From Gammaproteobacteria bacterium (GTDB lineage: Bacteria > Pseudomonadota > Gammaproteobacteria > JAUIAT01), in assembly GCA_030425295.1 (NCBI GenBank), contig JAUIAT010000017.1:1-37737 (forward strand): a stretch of DNA of 37,737 nucleotides, in the 5' to 3' direction. The translations under genes and the position numbers were made by a program. The notes under the pieces were generated by a model, which was not told the origin of the DNA, did no database searches, and saw nothing but the letters and a program-made list of their open reading frames with translations. Positions 33,982-37,737 of this stretch are shown piece by piece. Numbering within the stretch: the first letter of the stretch is position 1; each line of letters begins with the position of its first letter.

Positions 33982-35439
33982 TTAACAAGAGAGGATGCGT
34001 AGAAGATTATCCCAATCTTCTTTAAGATCAAGATCTTTAGTAAGCTCGCTACTAATCTTTCTACAAGCATGTAACACCGTAGTGTGATCCCTGCCGCCAA
34101 AAGCATCGCCAATCTCAGGAAGACTATTATTAGTAAGCTCTTTAGCTAGAGCCATCGCCATTTGCCGCGGACGAGCAATAACTCTCGTTCGACGCTTAGA
34201 TAAAAGGTCAGAAACCTTGATTTTATAGTACTCTGCAACAGTTTTCTGAATATTATCAATTGTGATCATCCTTGCTTGAGCAGTCAGAAGATCCTGCAAT
34301 GATTCACGCGCAAATTCCGCTGTAATTGGACGACCAGTAAAATGAGAGTTAGCAACTACACGCTTTAACGCACCCTCAAGATCACGTACATTAGATTGAA
34401 CCTGCTTTGCAATAAAGAAGGCGACATCGTGTGGCAAATCAACGTTAGACACCTCTGCCTTGCTCATCAGAATAGCAACACGAGTCTCAAGATCTGGCGG
34501 ATCAATAGCAACTGTCAGCCCCCAACCCAACCTTGATTTAAGACGTTCTTCAACCCCTTCAATTTCTTTGGGGTAACGATCTGAAGTTATAATAATTTGT
34601 TGTTGGCCATCAAGAAGTGCATTAAATGTATGGAAAAATTCTTCTTGAGACCGATCTTTTTTGGCAAAAAACTGAATATCATCAATTAATAATGCATTCA
34701 CTGAGCGATAATAACGCTTAAACTCAGTAATTGCATTACGCTGCAAGGCTTTTACCATATCTGCGACGAAACGCTCAGAGTGCAAATAAATAACTTTAGC
34801 ATTCGGGTCATTTTCAACAATTTTGTTACCGATAGCATGCATTAAGTGGGTTTTACCAAGGCCCGCACCACCATACATGAAAAATGGGTTATAGCTAGAA
34901 CCTGGGTTTTCAGCTACTTGGAGTGCTGCGGCGCGACCAAGCTGGTTAGATTTACCTTCTACATAATTATCAAAAGTAAAGCTTGGATTTAAGTTACTAT
35001 GATGCTCAGGTATTGGCTCTTCTTTATGTAAAGCAGAAACATTGCTAGTTTTAATTGAAGCACTACGAATGTTTTCGCTGGGTGTTATAGGCTGTTTTGC
35101 AGCCGCAGCAAATTTTGGGGCTTTTGCCGCTACAGCCTCATCTTTACTACCAATTCGCAAAATAATATCGCAAGAAGCACCGTCTGTATTCATTAAATGC
35201 TTAACAAACGACTTAATTTGGTTCATATATCGATCATGAACCCAGTCGCATACAAAACGGTTTGGAGCCCAAAGGATTAGATTGCCGCCCTCTTCTTCTG
35301 CTTGCAGTGGGTTAATCCAAGTATTAAAGTCGGAAACATCCAACTCGCCTTTTAAAAATTCGCGACAGCGCTCCCATGTATTCAATGGAAAATCCTCTAA
35401 TGATGACTTTGGTGCCTTTGACTCAATAGCCGTGTTCAC
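33982..35439 (-). CDS. dnaA: Chromosomal replication initiator DnaA
   Basis: 485 residues from GTG 35439, chosen because AAGGAG stands seven bases before it; the longer frame starts at a TTG (35460) that lies upstream of that site. DnaA binds DnaA boxes at oriC and opens the DNA. N-terminal domain I has [21 protein letters not shown]; a linker follows (about 95-145); the AAA+ domain has [21 protein letters not shown] (P-loop) and [10 protein letters not shown] (Walker B); domain IV has [40 protein letters not shown]. hemC ends 51 bases upstream, so there is no room for the usual oriC region before dnaA. Confidence 0.96.
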   Translation of the reverse strand: MNTAIESKAPKSSLEDFPLNTWERCREFLKGELDVSDFNTWINPLQAEEEGGNLILWAPNRFVCDWVHDRYMNQIKSFVKHLMNTDGASCDIILRIGSKDEAVAAKAPKFAAAAKQPITPSENIRSASIKTSNVSALHKEEPIPEHHSNLNPSFTFDNYVEGKSNQLGRAAALQVAENPGSSYNPFFMYGGAGLGKTHLMHAIGNKIVENDPNAKVIYLHSERFVADMVKALQRNAITEFKRYYRSVNALLIDDIQFFAKKDRSQEEFFHTFNALLDGQQQIIITSDRYPKEIEGVEERLKSRLGWGLTVAIDPPDLETRVAILMSKAEVSNVDLPHDVAFFIAKQVQSNVRDLEGALKRVVANSHFTGRPITAEFARESLQDLLTAQARMITIDNIQKTVAEYYKIKVSDLLSKRRTRVIARPRQMAMALAKELTNNSLPEIGDAFGGRDHTTVLHACRKISSELTKDLDLKEDWDNLLRILSC

Positions 35440-35490
35440 TGCATAACTCCTTGCATCCAAACGATACCATCCATGATATCAATTTAAAAA

Positions 35491-36417
35491 TTATCTAGCC
35501 TGATTTAGGATATCGGCAGCACCCTTATCTAAAAACCTGGATGCTAATGTTTCACCGATTTGAACAGGATTGTCGATCGGCCCCGTCTCTTCAGCCTGAA
35601 TGACACTTTTACCAGTAGGTAAGCCAATCATTGCTGAAAGAATCATTCTATTATCACGCAGCCAAGCGTGTGCTGCAATAGGCAATTGACAGCCACCATC
35701 TAATAACTGGTTAAACTTGCGCTCTGCCGTGATACAAGCCCTTGACTCGAAATTATCAAGAGGTGCCAACATAGCCTGAATCTCTTCATTGTCTTTACGA
35801 CACTGCACGCCGACAATACCTTGCCCTATAGCTGGTAAAAATCCATCATTAATTGGCAAGTAATCTGTAATTCTTGATTCCAAACCCAAACGTTTAAGAC
35901 CAGCAACGGCCAAGATAATAGCATCATAATCATTTTGATCAAGTTTTTTCAACCTAGTATTAACATTTCCTCGCAAAGGTTTCACTTTTAAATCAGGACG
36001 ATGCAGCTTTAAAAGGCATTGACGACGCAGGCTTGAAGTACCAACCACTGCACCATTCGGCAAATCCGCAAGCTTTTTATAATTATTACTAACAAAAGCC
36101 TCACCAGGATTTTCTCGTTTGGTAAAAACAGGGAAACACAGTTCTTCAGGAAATTGCACCGGAATATCTTTCATAGAATGGACAGCAACATCAGCCTCTC
36201 CCTTAATTAATGCAGTTTCAAGAGTATTAGAAAACATACCTTTGCCGCCAAAATTAGCTAAATAGTCGCTTTGATTGATATCACCTTCAGAAAGAAACTC
36301 AACAAACTCTACTTTCATATCAGGATATATCTCTAAAATCTGATCTCGTATATAGTTTGATTGCCAAAGCGCCAACATACTACGCCTAGTAGCTAAACGG
36401 ATGATTTTTTTAGTCAT
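35491..36417 (-). CDS. hemC: Porphobilinogen deaminase (hydroxymethylbilane synthase)
   Basis: 308 residues (E. coli 313). It joins four porphobilinogen units into hydroxymethylbilane in heme synthesis. RLATRRSMLALWQSNYI at the start, DVAVHSMKDIPVQFPEEL, GTSSLRRQCLLK, LRGNVNTRLKKLD and the cofactor Cys in LDGGCQLPIAAHA (Cys about 242) are all present. GAGG stands five bases before ATG 36417. It is on the same strand as dnaA and only 51 bases upstream, so dnaA may be read from the hemC transcript. hemD is not in the window. Confidence 0.97.
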   Translation of the reverse strand: MTKKIIRLATRRSMLALWQSNYIRDQILEIYPDMKVEFVEFLSEGDINQSDYLANFGGKGMFSNTLETALIKGEADVAVHSMKDIPVQFPEELCFPVFTKRENPGEAFVSNNYKKLADLPNGAVVGTSSLRRQCLLKLHRPDLKVKPLRGNVNTRLKKLDQNDYDAIILAVAGLKRLGLESRITDYLPINDGFLPAIGQGIVGVQCRKDNEEIQAMLAPLDNFESRACITAERKFNQLLDGGCQLPIAAHAWLRDNRMILSAMIGLPTGKSVIQAEETGPIDNPVQIGETLASRFLDKGAADILNQAR

Positions 36418-36448
36418 ACTGACCTCTTAATTAAGTGTGACAAACATA

Positions 36449-37348
36449 CTACTGTTGCTTTAAGATTTGCTCTATCTGCTTGTCCTTTTTTTCCCATGCA
36501 TTATTTAACCAGGCTTGAAAGCTTCTTCTGAAATTAACATCATTGTAATAATCTCCGCGTAGCTCATCAGGAACTGGTGTTACTTCATAACGAATAATAA
36601 CCTTCTTGACACGTCCACACACAAAATTCCAAAAATTAAAATCCTTATCTGGGTAAACGATAGTCACATTAATCATCTCTCTAATTCCTTCCTGCATTGC
36701 AGAAAGAGTAAACGCCATACCCCCAGCTTTTGGCTTCAGAAGGTGCTTATATGGACTCTTTTGGCGAGCGTGCTTTTCTGGAGTATTCCGTGTACCTTCA
36801 ACAAAATTAATTACCGTTACTGGCTTATGCTTAAATCTTTCACAAGCCTTTTTAGTAATCTCTAAATCCTTACCTTTTTTATGAGGGTTCTTCTTCAAAT
36901 AAGACTTAGTGTAACGACGAACCATAGGGAATCCACAACACCATGCAGCAAGACCAACAAACGGAAGCTGCCACAAAAGCTCACGCTTCATAAAAAACTT
37001 CATGAAAGGCACGCGTCCACGGAATGCACTCTCAACAAGCAAAATATCAAACCACGACTGATGATTTGCCATCAAAAAATACCAACCTTTGGGACTTAAG
37101 TCACCTGTACCCTGGATATCAATTTCAGTGCGAGTTGTCAGCCAAATTACAATATCGTTGCCATAAACCCAATACAATGGCAGTTTTTCTTCATAGAAAT
37201 CATGTATTGCTTTTCTCCAAGACGGAATAGGACAAATCGCATGCAAAACAGCACTAATAATAATCAGATTAGGCATAAGTGCCATATTAATAAAAAACAA
37301 CAAAATACTGATGACACCAAGCAAAGGCCCCGGCAAAAAACTTAGCAT
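36449..37348 (-). CDS. Acyltransferase of the 1-acylglycerol-3-phosphate type (YihG/PlsC-like)
   Basis: 299 residues. PlsC-domain enzymes move fatty acids onto lysophospholipids in the inner membrane. N-terminal helices (about 8-40) are followed by MANHQSWFDILL (catalytic HxxxxD, about 93-104), KRELLWQLPFVGLAAWC, FPMVRR, and FVEGTRNTPEKHARQKSPYK (EGTR motif, about 184-187). The longer FVEGTR...Q...P pattern and length match the YihG group of enterobacteria rather than PlsC itself. It is on the same strand as hemC, 31 bases upstream. Complete. Confidence 0.9.
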   Translation of the reverse strand: MLSFLPGPLLGVISILLFFINMALMPNLIIISAVLHAICPIPSWRKAIHDFYEEKLPLYWVYGNDIVIWLTTRTEIDIQGTGDLSPKGWYFLMANHQSWFDILLVESAFRGRVPFMKFFMKRELLWQLPFVGLAAWCCGFPMVRRYTKSYLKKNPHKKGKDLEITKKACERFKHKPVTVINFVEGTRNTPEKHARQKSPYKHLLKPKAGGMAFTLSAMQEGIREMINVTIVYPDKDFNFWNFVCGRVKKVIIRYEVTPVPDELRGDYYNDVNFRRSFQAWLNNAWEKKDKQIEQILKQQ

Positions 37349-37417
37349 TTACTAATCTCCAAAGTTAACTGGCAAAATTATAACAAATTAATGCACGTTA
37401 ATTTAGGGAAATATTAC

Positions 37418-37453
37418 TAGGGTCTGTTGACATTTGATGTTGCAAAGCGAATA
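37418..37453. repeat. R1 family, one end only, near the acyltransferase gene
   Basis: CTAGGGTCTGTTGACATTTG is followed by ATGTTGCAAAGCGAATAT, which matches the interior of the copy at 20571 (ATGTTGCACAGCGAAAAT). No partner end is visible within 300 bases. Confidence 0.55.
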
Positions 37454-37570
37454 TTCTCTCTATCCACCCTATTAAATTGATCAGACTTAATGGGTAATTT
37501 CAATATACAAGTTATGAGTTTTAAATAATCAACTTATATTATTTAACAGTAGTAAAGAGATGAAAATACT

Positions 37571-37631
37571 GTCATTGTGCGACTTGATCGCGGAATCTAT
37601 CTTCATGGATCCCGCGGTCAAGCCGCGGGAT
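37571..37631. repeat. Palindromic repeat pair next to the insertion sequence
   Basis: GTCATTGTGCGACTTGATCG followed by CGGAATCT (37571-37598) resembles the R2 palindrome at 20461. It is followed by a perfect hairpin: ATCCCGCGG (37609-37617), five bases, CCGCGGGAT (37623-37631). The hairpin ends six bases before the left end of the insertion sequence. Confidence 0.6.
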
Positions 37632-37637
37632 TGTAGA

Positions 37638-37737
37638 TGTTAACTAATTCGCTGACAGAATGTATAAATTATTTAATACAATTCTGGAGGCAAAATGAGA
37701 AGAAATACCGAAGATAAAACATTAGAAAAAAACTATA
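37638..37737 (+). mobile_element. Left end of an insertion sequence, cut by the window edge
   Basis: TGTTAACTAATTCGCTGACA (37638-37657) matches the reverse complement of the insertion-sequence end at 101-120 at 17 of 20 positions. A transposase reading frame starts 57 bases inside. Same orientation as the copy at the start of the window. Confidence 0.75.
37695..37737 (+). CDS. Transposase, N-terminal fragment
   Basis: ATG 37695 follows GGAGG by four bases and opens 14 codons (MRRNTEDKTLEKNY) before the window ends. The start resembles the N-terminus of helix-turn-helix plus integrase-core transposases, as expected for the element whose C-terminus is at 1-114. Assignment rests mainly on the matching terminal repeats. 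Confidence 0.65.
   Translation, partial: MRRNTEDKTLEKNY

Larger units (their letters stand above)
37349..37637. other. Gene-free stretch between the acyltransferase gene and the insertion sequence
   Basis: 289 bases. It contains an R1 half copy (37418), a relative of the R2 palindrome (37571-37598) and a GC-rich perfect hairpin (37609-37631). No open frame of useful length. Confidence 0.6.

Overview
The window reads as an AT-rich chromosomal segment of a gammaproteobacterium, most likely a host-associated member of the Legionellales (Legionella/Coxiella/Berkiella-like). Three things point there. Gammaproteobacterial gene orders survive in pieces: grpE|nadK-recN, bamE/fur/rnfH-ratA, rsmD|ftsY-ftsE-ftsX...rpoH and dnaA-dnaN-recF...gyrB. 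There is a Com1/DsbA-like periplasmic oxidoreductase. And there is a complete mitochondrial-carrier-family protein, a eukaryotic fold otherwise known in this order as the Legionella effector LncP. The exact genus cannot be settled from the sequence alone.

Layout. 1-119 is the right end of an insertion sequence (last 37 codons of a DDE transposase), inserted into a gene whose 3' part survives to 698. 799-4589 holds grpE, with a near-consensus sigma-32 promoter, divergent from nadK-recN, followed by bamE. 4661-5596 is the mitochondrial carrier gene and 5761-6168 is fur. 6206-11752 is an accessory stretch: a decayed gene, a lipoprotein L,D-transpeptidase, a polysaccharide deacetylase with two small membrane proteins (DUF2878 and DUF1295 types), and a short-Q-loop cytochrome bd oxidase (cydA-cydB) with a 38-residue third subunit candidate. 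11818-16846 holds a MAPEG protein, rnfH-ratA, glyS-glyQ and a dsbA-like gene. 17084-23684 holds rpoH, an unknown membrane protein, coaE, dcd, ftsX, ftsE and ftsY. 23722-25221 is a protein with a possible papain-like Cys/His/Asp head and a TPR tail, then rsmD and gyrB. 28629-31335 holds another unknown membrane protein and a second L,D-transpeptidase. 31446-37348 holds recF, dnaN, dnaA, hemC and an acyltransferase. 37638-37737 is the left end of an insertion sequence whose terminal repeat matches the one at the start.

How it fits together. The housekeeping genes cover protein quality control, DNA replication and repair, cell division and membrane insertion, glycyl-tRNA synthesis and heme synthesis. 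Unknown or eukaryote-like genes sit at the junctions of these conserved blocks: carrier protein between bamE and fur, 338-residue protein next to rpoH, protease/TPR-like protein between ftsY and rsmD, 499-residue protein between recF and gyrB. They have the look of candidate host-interaction (effector) genes. The two L,D-transpeptidases and the deacetylase suggest envelope remodelling.

Several families of small palindromic repeats fill the intergenic space. The commonest has ends near CTGTTGACAATTGG and occurs about nine times, whole or as halves; one copy supplies the stop codon of the 499-residue protein. Three parS-like 16-mers lie within 1.9 kb near recF, marking a chromosome segment close to the replication origin, although no DnaA-box cluster is visible. 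No tRNA, rRNA or CRISPR was seen.
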